Source: Rhizopus arrhizus (taxonomy: Eukaryota; Mucoromycota; Mucoromycetes; Mucorales; Rhizopodaceae). From it: DNA of 64,000 bases. The first letter of the stretch is position 1; every line of letters begins with the position of its first letter. Location: assembly GCA_024220505.1 (NCBI GenBank), contig JAKZZE010000009.1, positions 1,312,001 through 1,376,000 of the forward strand. Direction: 5' to 3'. Positions 48,565-59,361 of this stretch are shown piece after piece. The notes beneath the pieces are model-generated. The model was not told where the DNA came from and made no database searches. It worked only from the letters and a program-made list of their open reading frames with translations. A program made the translations under genes and the position numbers.

Positions 48565-50085
48565 CTGTCGCTTGTGTATTGATCATAATTAGTATTCTTT
48601 CAAAACACTCATTCTGTTTAGGTTAACAATACAACGAGAAAAGGGACTCTGAGTCTTGGCTAATTTGAGCTCTTGAATTTGGCAAAGTCAATTTTATTAT
48701 TTTGGCTAATGTGGAATTGGGTTATCTTAAATTTAAAATAAAAATACTCTTTAATCGTACTATATCTATTTTTTTTATAGATAAAAATAAGGCTAAACGT
48801 TTTCAAACTAAGAAAATAAAACCCCCACCTTACCAATCAGCAATGTCGTATCCTCAAAAACCACTCGGAATTGACCTTGAAGTAAAGATCAATCCTTTTT
48901 AATTTAACCGTAAATATCAATGACAGTCCGGATCTTAGATTCTTCACACTTGACTACTTTCTGTGTGAAGTATACAGAAACAAAGAGTTCAATTAACTTT
49001 TGATAGCCTCGGTCAATTAATTGCTGTCTATTGTAATGCCTGCTGCACTGACACAGGATGCAATTGGTTCATTATCGGCTATAGTTTGAACAGTACAAAG
49101 ACTAGTATTGGGCGTGTGGATGAGAACATAGAACGCTGCTAAACACTGCATATACTGTAGTGCATATTTCAGCACATGTCCTTAACCAACAAGCAAGCAT
49201 TGCTGCCTAGATAATAACATTCTACTGTGGCTCTTTTCACAATTTTGGCCGTTTCAAGTTCTGCGCGATTGGCACAAAGCCGCAGTTTGATTGCTTGTTT
49301 TTATTATTATTATTCGCAACAGTTGATCTTTGGTCCGTTTTCACTGATAATAATTATATTTGAACCCTTTATAAATAGTTCTCTGATGAAAAACTTGATA
49401 CAAGTACATTGAATAGTTTACCTGATCTTAGCACATGTTTATTGATGTGGATAATGATGGACATGGTATGCTGACTTTGCTTTCATAATTGGACATGTTA
49501 AAATAGGTACAACTTTATGAAATAAGATTGTCTGAAATGTTATGTGGTTTTTCAATCTTCTTGTATTATTTAGGCATATCCATAAAGGGCATCTCCCTAT
49601 TAAAGATAACAATAGTGTTGTTTGTTTTGGCGATGGTTCTGATTAAAACAATTATTAGTAAGTTGCTGCAGTTACTTGCAGAATTAACTGTGTGCTAAAA
49701 CATTTCTATTTTATAGGTAAAACACCTATTTAAAGTTTAACAGAAAAATAAGGTTCTAAAAATGGTATCATTTTGCATATATACAAGATAGACGTTGGCT
49801 TTATCGAAATTGTAGTTACCATCCACCTGAGTATCTATACCGTCAAATGCATCGGACGAGTTTGAGGTGGTTTATATGCCTCTTTCTAGGCTGAGAAAAC
49901 ATTTGGATTGTGTTGTGATAAAGGATTATTTTGCTTCTTACGATCGTTTGAGAGCTGGGTTGGAGTGGATAGACAAATTTGCAAGTGTTTTATTACGATT
50001 ATTTGTCTTTAACGGAGCTTCATTATTTAAATTATAGATACGCATGTGAAAATTCTCTTTTCTCCACTTTTTTTTTTTCACAGCA
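48565..50085. other. intergenic region with small coding-like remnants
   Basis: No complete gene was seen. Two short stretches look coding-like: 48702-48902, ending SYPQKPLGIDLEVKINPF, and 49838-50038, including EFEVVYMPLSRLRKHL and ASYDRLRAGLEWIDKF. Neither has a plausible start, splice pattern or family match; they may be remnants of decayed genes or elements. A short spacer then leads to the Pex22-like gene. Confidence 0.4.
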
Positions 50086-50896
50086 ATGTCAAATAACAAA
50101 AAGTCAATATTTCCACCTTGGGTGTTACGCTTAATTGGTATCACATCTTTAGCCACTGCAGTCATTAGCTTTGCTATTTATTGGCTTAAAAAGTATCCTC
50201 CACGACGTAAAATCACTTCAAATGAGGTTTGAAAAAAAAAAAAAAAAAAAAAAAACTCTTTTAAGCATTGCTTATACTAAACTTTAGAGAAATATTGGGT
50301 TGAGCAATAAACCATTAAAAGCGCGAAAACATAAAAAGAAAATGACCATCTCTTTAAAAAACGTATGTTTACACAATTCTCTGAATCTTAAAGTGCTGAC
50401 TTAACTCTCTCATTAGACTGTTCTTTGGAACCCTTCGTCAGATGTCAGCATGTACGCTTTTCATGAAAAATCTCTTCAACTGCTAGAACGACTCAGCTAC
50501 CTTTATGAAATATATCTGATTATCCATGTCAATTCAGAAGAAGAACGTAATCATATTCAGACTTTATTAGAAAATTCTCAAGGAAATATATTTGCAAAGA
50601 GCGGTGGATGCATAGACTATAGAAAGATCATTTACTGCTCAGAAGAGGAGGGCAAAATGCACATTATTCGTCACATTGAATCCTCGGTTCATATTGAAGG
50701 AGGTTGGGAACAAGACGATGGTGAAGAAATTGTAAAGAAGTTGAAACCTTTCATGAACAAGATCATCTGGATTATCACAAAGGGAAGAAAGGATTCCTTA
50801 AAGCATGAAGAGACCAGAGGTGGTTTGGGACATAATATAGAACTTGCAGAGAAGTTGTTGGATACTTCAGTGGCTCGTGAAGTTATGCAGGGTTAA
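50086..50896 (+). CDS. PEX22: Pex22-like peroxisome assembly protein
   Basis: This is a predicted 231-aa membrane anchor for the ubiquitin-conjugating enzyme Pex4, used in Pex5 receptor recycling. Three exons are 50086-50226, 50288-50362 and 50417-50896. One N-terminal transmembrane helix (about residues 12-35; WVLRLIGITSLATAVISFAI) is followed by a basic linker (KARKHKKK) and a soluble alpha/beta domain. That domain contains LLERLSYLYEIYLIIHVNSE, KIIYCSEEEGKMHIIRHIE, VHIEGGWEQDDGE and FMNKIIWI, as in plant and fungal Pex22-type proteins. The first intron starts gtttga and contains a 25-nt A run (50232-50256), an unusual donor context. The family call is by pattern memory; the fold cannot be verified here. 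Confidence 0.75.
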
Positions 50897-50997
50897 GGGG
50901 TAATGTTATGATTACCATATTTGGTAACTTATTGTTATTATACCAATTCTTATTATTTTTCTTTTTTGTTTTATTTTGTAATTAACAATAAAATAAT

Positions 50998-52417
50998 ATG
51001 ATTTTTATATATATTCTACCATTATGTCAACTAGCTCTAGCTGCCATTAAGCTATCTATTGTACAAGAAGATATTTCACTTATTCAACAATCAAAAAAAA
51101 AACGCGATATAATACCCGTGATACCTCTTTATAATGCGAATGCTAGAGAGTATCTTATAAGCTTGAGTGTTGGTACTCCAATTCAATCATTCAATGTCAC
51201 TCTAGATACTGGAAGGTAATCAAAAATGCACTTTTATTATGTTTAATGAAAACCAAAGTGAATAAGAAGGAAATAGTTCTGATATATGGCTACCATCATC
51301 TGAATGCCCCAAAAGTATCTGCTCTCATTCAAGATTCACAGAAAGCAAATCTTCAACGCTCAGTAAAACAAATCAAACATTTCATGTCCAATATGGTAGT
51401 GGATCTGCCAAAGGGGCTGTTGCCTATGATACTGTTACGATAGGCAATCTATCTTGTCCAAACCAAGTTCTTGGTCTTGCTTCTTTCACCACTGGTATCA
51501 GCAATGGTATATTGGGATTAGGATTTTCCGGCCTTATGACAACCGCCCAAGGTGATTTGTTTATCACTAATCTAATTAAACATAACATTATCCGTGAGCC
51601 CGTTTTCTCAATTTATCTCAACCGGCAAGACGAAAATGGTTACACAGGGGAGATAGTCATGGGTGGGTACGAGACAAGCCGATTCACAGGGCAACTTTCA
51701 TTTTTACCTGTCATTCAGTATGACAGCTCAGGAAAAGCAAACATCGGACAATCTTACGAACCAATCGATAAGACCCCCAATAGCTTCAGGTACTGGACCG
51801 TGCCAGGGCAGGCTGTCTCTGTCATGCAATCTGATGGAACCGCGGTTTACGAAACCCAACTGAACGAACTTCAACCTGCCATATTAGACACAGGCACAAC
51901 ACTTTCTTACCTTCCTGGTCATATCGTCACTGAGATCCTCGAGTCGATCACGTCATACTATAAACCACTCAAACTAAATGACGACAGTATTCAAGCGTAC
52001 CAAGTTAACTGCAGCGATTTCCTTGATCAACGGACACTCTGGCTTTATTTTCAGTTTTCTACAGCTCCTAACCACTTTACGGCTAAACCTGCCGTGATTC
52101 GAGTGCCACTACGAGAAATGGTTTTACCGCAAGATACAACGAATATCAAAACAGCCAAGACATGTCTATTTGGAATGGCGCCAATATCCACTGAATCCTT
52201 GTCATCCACAGGTTGGATTCTTGGGCAGACTGTGCTAAGAAGTGCCTATGTAGTGCATGACATGCTGGGTTTACAAGTAGGCATTGGTGCTGCAGCAAAT
52301 GGGTATGATTTCCCCACAGTTGACCAAGTGACTAATAATAGTAACATTATTGCCAAGCTATCTGATACAACTTATTCGATCATCATCATGATTTTTGTAA
52401 CCTTTGTCTTTTTTTAG
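50998..52417 (+). CDS. secreted or GPI-anchored aspartic protease (pepsin family)
   Basis: The predicted protein has 452 aa in two exons (50998-51215, 51277-52417). It has an N-terminal signal peptide (MIFIYILPLCQLALAAI) and a propeptide with a KKKR-type processing site, then the pepsin fold. The first catalytic Asp is in VTLDTGSSDIWLP (the intron falls inside the Ser codon after DTG), the flap in HVQYGSGSAKG, and the second Asp in AILDTGTTLSYLP. NGILGLGF and VFSIYLNRQDENGYTGEIVMGG are also present. The C-terminus ends in a hydrophobic stretch (YSIIIMIFVTFVFF) without charged tail, consistent with GPI attachment as in yapsins. The second catalytic motif is DTGTT, common in fungi. The next gene is a paralogue. 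Confidence 0.93.
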
Positions 52418-52844
52418 GCTCGAAACATCATATTACACATTGATGTCATACAATAAAATACAATTGGCTATCTATCCGTATCTGCCTCTCTCTTTCTCTC
52501 TTTTATTTTTTGAGGTAAAATATAAAGGAGCTTATATAACATGCATTGATATATCACTTTTAAATAAATAAATAAAAAATAAAAAAAAATTTATAAAGTG
52601 CTTGCCTTAAAATGGAACAGTTCATTGTGTCGCTAAACAATGCTTATTTTTATAGCCCGCCCAAAAAAGGTGTTGTAATGTAACTCATTTAACGATTAAT
52701 TAGCAGATATTCCCGCCAAGTAAATTGATATAAATACTTGCTTCTTTCGCTTCTTCATCTTCTCTTTCATTTTTTTTTCCTTTTCTTTTGTTCATTTTTG
52801 TGCTTTTTTCTTTTTTTTTTTTTTTTTGTACATATTTATTTTAA
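52418..52844. other. intergenic region between the two protease genes
   Basis: This spacer holds the 3' end of the first protease gene and the promoter of the second, with a long CT/T-rich tract (about 52755-52828) immediately before the second ATG. No gene was seen. Confidence 0.5.
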
Positions 52845-54429
52845 ATGCAAATAAGCCACGCAGCAATCATTATTTTTTGTTCATTGTTTGTAACAACTGT
52901 AACATCAGCATCAAATGAAAAACGTATATTAAGAGTCCCTCTTGAACGTCGTTCCCGTCCTGATCCAATTATATCTGCTCAAATGGAAAAATTTGGAAAA
53001 CGAGATAATTATATGACCAGCCTTTATAACGATTTAGGATCTCAGTATTTAATTAACATTGGTATTGGTACTCCAGTACAAAATTTTACTGTAACACTTG
53101 ACACTGGAAGGTAGAGAAAAAAAGAAGACGCCAAGAAAAAAAAAATTAAATTAACGTGTTATATTTAGTGCTGATTTATGGGTTCCAGGAAAGAGTTGTC
53201 CAACAGCTGATTGTCCCAATACTTTATTTGACCCTTCAGCTTCCAGTACTTATGCATCGCTTGACAAGGCGTTCACTCTCACTTATGGTATTGGCAGTGT
53301 CAATGGTACTTATGTGACAGATTCTGTTACAATCGCCGGTGCAACAGTTACAAAACAACAATTCGGTTTAGCCTCTGATACCAAACAAATTTTAACTAAC
53401 CCCAACACAATCACTGTTTCAACAGCTGCAAAGCTAACAAAGCGAGGCGATACAGAAACGGCCAACGGTATCCTCGGCCTTGGCTACCCTCGCTTGACAG
53501 GTTCTTACAGTAGAGGCCAAGGCACATACAATCCCTTTGTTTTTAACCTAGCCGCTCAAGATATCATCAGCGATCCTGTATTCTCAATTTATTTAAACAA
53601 TGGCGACACAGATGGTTGGGTAGGCGAAATCATTTTTGGTGGTGTAGATCAAACAAAATTCAAGGGCAACCTCACCTATCTTCCAGTTGTTTCCTATAGC
53701 TCGGTTAGCAGCAAGAATAAACGTACTACATTAAGCAATGATGGAAACTATTATTGGATGGTAGGCGCACAAGGTATTGCTGTTACTAATACCAATAGCG
53801 CGAGCACCAGCAGCAGTACTACTACCACCAGCAACACGACCACAAACAGTACAGTAGACAGTAATGCAGCTGTCAGTATTAGTTTCAATACCACCAGTGC
53901 TTTTATTCTTGATACCGGAACTACCTTGACTTATTTACCCAAATCCATGGCAGAGAAAGTGATTAATGCTATTGCAGGCTCTGGTAGATACTCTGTTGAT
54001 TCCACTTCAGGAACTTATCTTGTCGACTGCAGTGTGGCCAATGCCAATACACAACTTGAATTAATCATGTCTGATGAAAATAAAAAACCCATCAGTCTGT
54101 CTGTTCCTGCCTCTCAACTTGTCATCGCCTTAGACGGACAAACGGCAGCCACCTCCAAGTCTTGTCTCTTTGGCATTGCGCCCTTAGACAGCAACACTGG
54201 AAATATGTATCTTGTTGGTGATTCCATTCTTCGTAGTGCCTACATGGCCTTTGATATGGGTAGTAACAAGGTCGGCATTGCTGCTGCCGCAGGATTGAAT
54301 GGAAATGTCCAAAGCTCATCTTTCTCCTTCTCTACGGGTGATAGTAGTAGTGCATCATTAACTAAATATCAACCAATGACAATGATTACTTTTATAAGCT
54401 GTTTAGTTGTATTCTTTTTAAACTATTGA
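52845..54429 (+). CDS. secreted or GPI-anchored aspartic protease, paralogue
   Basis: The predicted protein has 508 aa in two exons (52845-53110, 53169-54429). A signal peptide (about residues 1-22) is followed by a propeptide with basic processing-like sites (LERRSR, KFGKR). The catalytic Asp motifs are VTLDTGSADLWVP and AFILDTGTTLTYLP; the flap is TLTYGIGSVNGT; NGILGLGYPRL and VFSIYLNNGDTDGWVGEIIFGG are present. A Ser/Thr-rich insertion with many N-x-T/S sites (about 315-345) precedes the second Asp, probably glycosylated. The tail ends in MITFISCLVVFFLNY, a GPI-type hydrophobic end. The single intron splits the Ser codon after DTG exactly as in the upstream gene, so the pair arose by tandem duplication. 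Confidence 0.94.
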
Positions 54430-56834
54430 TAGAAATAAAAATTCTGTAAATAATAAAAGCACATGTATTTGCTATATATTTGTATTAATAGCATAATGCA
54501 AATTTGATTTTGTTAAACCTTTCATTTCGGAGCCAGTCAAGAAGGGAGAAATAAACTTGTGATTTTACAGAAAGAGAAAAAAAAAGGGGGGGATGATTAA
54601 AATAGACTTTACTATGCATTACATGTAATCCTTCCCATCTTTTTCATTTCTGATATTAAAATATAACTTTAAATCCGCGTTTTTCCATAATAATGCACTT
54701 GAACAGAAGGAAGAAATACAAGCAAGCTTTCTACTCAGTTACACCCGTACACTGGTCATACATACCAATTTTTGTCACCATTCACCTTTTTAAACTTCAT
54801 TTGGATCCATAGCTCAACTTTCATCTGCCAGCTTTTTAGTTTTTTTAAAAAAAAGATTGCGAGCGTGAAGACGCGAAGAAAACGTGGCTAGCGATGTTAC
54901 CTGGGCCTTACTAATAAATGAGTACTACTTCTTGGTACTGGCTTGTATGCGGTAAAGAATATTATTTTTTGATGCATTTTTTTTTTTAAAAAAAAAAGAG
55001 GAGAATGAAGTGAGATGATAGAAACGACAACAAAGCATTAACTTGAAATACTTTTTTTTAGTCATTAGAGTCAAAGACTCTGACTGTGGCTTAAGATTAG
55101 AGACATGTTACATATCACTTTGTATACTATTTCATACTAAGCTGGATTAATTTCATGGCCTCTGTATTGTGAATTCCCTTTTAAAAATCATGTCTTACGT
55201 TTCAATTAACTGTTCTATTGTCACTTTTAAATCTTTGGTCAAGTTCAAATCACTTTATTCAAATAAGTTAAAGGTCAATATACAAAAAGGCTAAACAAAC
55301 ATATTAGTTAAGGTTTCGAATAATCAATACAACAAAAGGGGGAATAAAAAAAGAGACTGAAATCAAAAGCAATCATATCTGATAAAAATTAACAAAAGTT
55401 GAAATTATTGCTTGCACGTTTTGAAATATTAATTTCAAATATCAGTCATTCAATTACCTTGACAATAGCTTTATGGAAAAACAATAAAAGGCTTTAGTTT
55501 CATATAATCAAAACTATCTAATCAAACGGTCAGTAATAATATAATTAAGTTTTTTTGTTAGTACTTAGTACACTGCATGGCTGAGTGATTTTCATGTTAT
55601 ACATACAGGGCAGTATGTTGGAACTTACTAAATAGATAGTTAAAAATGCCTATACAGTTAGAGAAACTCACCGTCTTAAAAGGATAACCACCAATCAACG
55701 ACGACAAGCCATTTATTTTTTTCCATAAATCATGGGTATCAGTCAACAATTTCATATTCAACTTTAAATGGTATATAATTACTATGTTTCGTACATTAAA
55801 AGGTTTAAAAATTGTAATATTTCAAGTAGTTTTATCTTACAAAATTCGTTGAACAGCAGCATGCCGAAGTAAGCAAGTTTAACTAATGAGTCGCACCTAA
55901 AAGCACTTGTATAAATATACATACTCTGAAAGTACACAAAACTCGTTTCTTTTTACAAACTCACTTAATCTATGGTATCAAGCTCATTAATGTAACATAA
56001 TCTCTCAGCGGTCCATTTCTCCTTTTCATTGTTCAAGAAAGCATTGGCAGAGAAAGTGATTTCTTGCTGATAGGAAACATAGCTAAATAATAATAAAATT
56101 TGGTGCGAGTGGCCTTATGATTGAGACAAATGATATAATCAAACTTCACGCTCCTCTCCAAACATAATAGAGCAATAAATGCATTCACTGATATTCTTAT
56201 TCGTTTTCGCTCAAAATGTATAAATAAATTGATAATAATTTCAATAAGACTTAATCTTACAATATCATCAACAGATAGACATAGTGCTCAAGCAAACATA
56301 ACGATCAAACAATTACAAATGGTAGCAGCTCTAGAAAATAAAAGAATTACTTGGAAAAAACAGACAGAATATGCCCATTGTGGTTTAGGCAATGCTCTGT
56401 TTATTAAGCTTATAATTCGATTATTACATTTGGAAATAGAAAATGCACAATTATATTGTAAAGCTCTACAACGATGGTAACTGGCGTCTTTACCATGTCG
56501 TCAAGCCAATGCTAAATAATACTGTCTTATTAATGAACATCTGTTTGATTGCATTGTATTACGCTTATTATTTTATGTATCTACAGCTATCAATGGAAAA
56601 TCAAATCGTTAGTAGTGTATTATGTGCCACGTTAGAGAGTGCATATCTGCCATGTTTTGTCTATGATTTGAGTAGCAGTCGGAGATTGTATACTGCAAGT
56701 GTTTTTATTTGCTTTATGAGCGAGCTTATGGATGAAACTGTGTGTCTTTTTTTTTTTCTTCTCTTTTTCTTTATAGCCTCGACTTTTTTTCTTACTGCAT
56801 AACTTTATTTTTAAACTGATAATAAAGACTTGAA
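54430..56834. other. 2.4-kb region without a firm gene
   Basis: This lies between the second protease and VMA8. Up to about 56.2 kb it is AT-rich and blank. From 56229 two overlapping frames (56229-56480 and 56443-56802) give ITIKQLQMVAALENKRITWK... and a hydrophobic sequence with LLMNICLIALYYAYYFMYL. No splice solution joins them convincingly. A membrane-protein gene fragment is possible but unsupported. Confidence 0.4.
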
Positions 56835-57991
56835 ATGTCTGGAAATAACCAAAGGCTCAACATTTTCCCTACACGAATGTAAGTGTGTGCTTGTGCGCAT
56901 ATAAAGGATGAGGAAGACGTAAAAATGAACCAACATTTTTCATAGGGCTTTGTCCAACATGAAGCTCAAGTTGAAAGGCGCACAAACAGGTCATTCTCTT
57001 TTGAAACGTAAATCTGAAGCCTTGACGAAACGTTTCAGAGGAATTACAGTAAAAATTGACGAGGTGATAAATAAACAAGCTTTGAAAAACTCGAGATTAA
57101 AAACTATTATAAAAGCTTAAACGCAGAATGGGCCAAGTTATGCAACTTGCTTCTTTCTCTCTTGCCGAAGTTCAGTATATTACTGGTGATATTGGGTTTG
57201 TTTCATATCTTTTCTCCTTTTTTGTTTGATATAAATTTAAAACACCTATTCATTTTAGTTACCAAATCCAAGAAGCTTCAAAGTCTGCTCAACTACGTGT
57301 TCGTGCTAAACAAGAAAATGTTTCGGGTGTTATGCTTCCCGCTTTTGATATGTATACTGAAGGAGGCAATGGTAATTATATGATATGTAGAGAAAACAAT
57401 ATGATTTATACTATTTCTATTAGCTTTTGAATTCACTGGTCTTGGTCGTGGTGGTCAACAAATCCAAAGGGCCAAAGAAGTTTATACAAAAGCAGTCGAG
57501 ACATTAGTTGAGCTTGCCAGTTTACAAGTAATGTTACTTTCTTTTGCTTTGAAAAATCAAAACTAAACTAGATTAGACTGCCTTTGTTATTTTGGATGAA
57601 GTTATTAAGGCAACAAATCGTCGTGTCAATGCAATTGAGCATGTTATTATTCCTCGTTATGAGAATACTATTAAATATATCATTTCTGAATTGGATGAAC
57701 AAGACAGAGAAGAGTTCTTTAGGTAAATACAGCACCAGAACACTTTATACATGTGTTTTACTCTTCATTATAGATTGAAAAAGGTCCAAAGTAAGAAGAA
57801 AGAACGTGCTGCTGTTGAAGATGCTATAAGGGAAAGAAAAGCAAGTGAAGAAGAAGAAGGTAGATACCATATCCTCTTGTATAAACTCATTTTAATTTTT
57901 TTTTTTCTATTTAGCAACAGTACTTCAGGCCGCACATGAAACAGGACAACTCGATTTGTTGGATAAGGAAGATGAGGATGTCATTTTCTAG
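56835..57991 (+). CDS. VMA8: V-type proton ATPase subunit D
   Basis: This is the central rotor shaft of the vacuolar V1 sector, coupling ATP hydrolysis to rotation. Eight exons (56835-56878, 56946-57063, 57116-57195, 57259-57371, 57424-57527, 57577-57722, 57774-57859, 57915-57991) give 255 aa; yeast Vma8 has 256. Signatures are [96 protein letters not shown] and [20 protein letters not shown], then a charged tail ([12 protein letters not shown]). All are typical, and the two long helices are intact. Confidence 0.97.
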
Positions 57992-58180
57992 ATTAAAAAA
58001 CAAAGCTTGCCCTAATACGGCTCCACTTCTTTTTCGTTTTGTTATAAACTCATTAAAAATTAAGGAAGGAAAGGAATAAAAGGAGAAACAACAAAGATGG
58101 TTTGAATAAAGTTCAATTATATAGATGAATGTTATTATGATTTAATATTCTATATTGTGTTGAGGATTTTTTGATTGTAA

Positions 58181-58199
58181 GCACACACACACACACACA
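58181..58199. repeat. (CA)n microsatellite
   Basis: About nine CA units lie between the convergent 3' ends of VMA8 and the membrane-protein gene. Confidence 0.85.
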
Positions 58200-58276
58200 T
58201 GATATTACAAAATAAGAAAATAAATAGATGGAAGATAAATTTTTTGTCTAAAATGAAGGCGTGCTGTTTCTCTTTT

Positions 58277-59361
58277 TTAGTAGGAAACAGGTTGATTATT
58301 TGAATTGTAATAATTATGATTTGGTGGTTGTGGTGCTTGCTCTGCCATTGGAGTAGAGCTTGAGCCAGAGTTACGATATACAGTATTTCTGTTGTATCCG
58401 TAATCATCATCTGAATTATCGGGACGGAATACTTCTTGATCAAAGCTAGGTCTCTTTCTTTTACGTAAGAATATAAAGACAATAGCTCCAATGATTGCTA
58501 GACCAGCGACACCACCTATAACACCACCAACGATTGCACCAGTATTTGTATGATTGTCTGAAGAAGAAGCAGGAGTGGACGTTATACTAGGAACAGTACT
58601 ACTACTGCTAATACTTGAAGTTGCTATATCGGTTGAAGATAACTGTGTGGAGATTGACAAATCACTTGTGGTAGCTGCTAAGGTAGGTGAAGCAATACTG
58701 CTGCTTAAAACTGCTGATGAGGTAATGAATACACTATCGCTCGAGGTCGATATAGTGACGACATCTGTTGTGCTTGATATAATATCAGTAGTAGCGCTGC
58801 TACTATCTACAGTTGCTGTTTCTGCGCTACTGTCTAAAACTGTCGTAGTCGGGGTGCTTCCATCAACCGTTGCTGTTGTGGTGACACTAGCATCACCAGC
58901 TGCAGTATCATCCCCACTATTGTTGGTTGTTGATGACGATCCTATATTACAAACTTTTTAATATGCTAGCCATAATGAATATAGTTTATTGTTATTACCA
59001 TCCTCGCTTTCATTTGTATCATCGCTTGTGTCATCACTCTCATCATCATCATTCGTATCATCAGCATTCGTATCATCAGCATTCGTATCATCATCATCAT
59101 TTGTATTATCACTCGTGTCATCGTTCTCATCATCACCATTCGTATCATCACCACCATCATTTGTATCATCACTTGTATCATCGTCTCCGTCGTCTGTGCC
59201 ATCATCTAAATCATTATTAATATTCGTTCAAAAAAATCATTCTTCTCTTTACCTGAACTATCATCTTGAGCCAATACACCAGGTACAAGCCAAGAATAAG
59301 TTATAGCATTGATCGTATATATACCAAATACAGTGGGTAAAAACTTATTTAAATGAGTCAT
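58277..59361 (-). CDS. Ser/Thr-rich single-pass membrane protein with Asp/Asn/Thr repeats
   Basis: The predicted protein has 326 aa in three exons (59361-59253, 59205-58999, 58941-58277). A hydrophobic signal-like N-terminus is followed by an almost purely Asp/Thr/Asn/Gly segment of about 70 residues (DDTSDDTNDGGDD-type units). A Ser/Thr-rich mucin-like stalk, one transmembrane helix (IVGGVIGGVAGLAIIGAIVF), a KRKR stop-transfer and a cytoplasmic tail (FDQEVFRPDNSDDDYGY... YYNSNNQPVSY) complete it. The architecture resembles fungal cell-wall stress sensors or Msb2-like mucins, but there is no WSC Cys-rich domain. The acidic segment could bind cations. No family was recognised. The repeat segment occupies its own exon. 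Confidence 0.8.
59051..59095 (-). repeat. 15-nt coding tandem repeats
   Basis: The plus-strand unit ATTCGTATCATCAGC occurs twice, then a variant ending CATC, inside exon 2 of the membrane-protein gene. It encodes repeated DDTNA units and is flanked by more degenerate copies from about 59000 to 59205. Confidence 0.85.

Noticed and set aside
58554..59306. Plus-strand frames rich in Val/Leu/Ser and in His/Tyr/Ser
   Set aside because: They mirror the Ser/Thr stalk and Asp/Asn/Thr repeats of the minus-strand membrane protein. The minus frames splice cleanly and include a signal and a TM helix.
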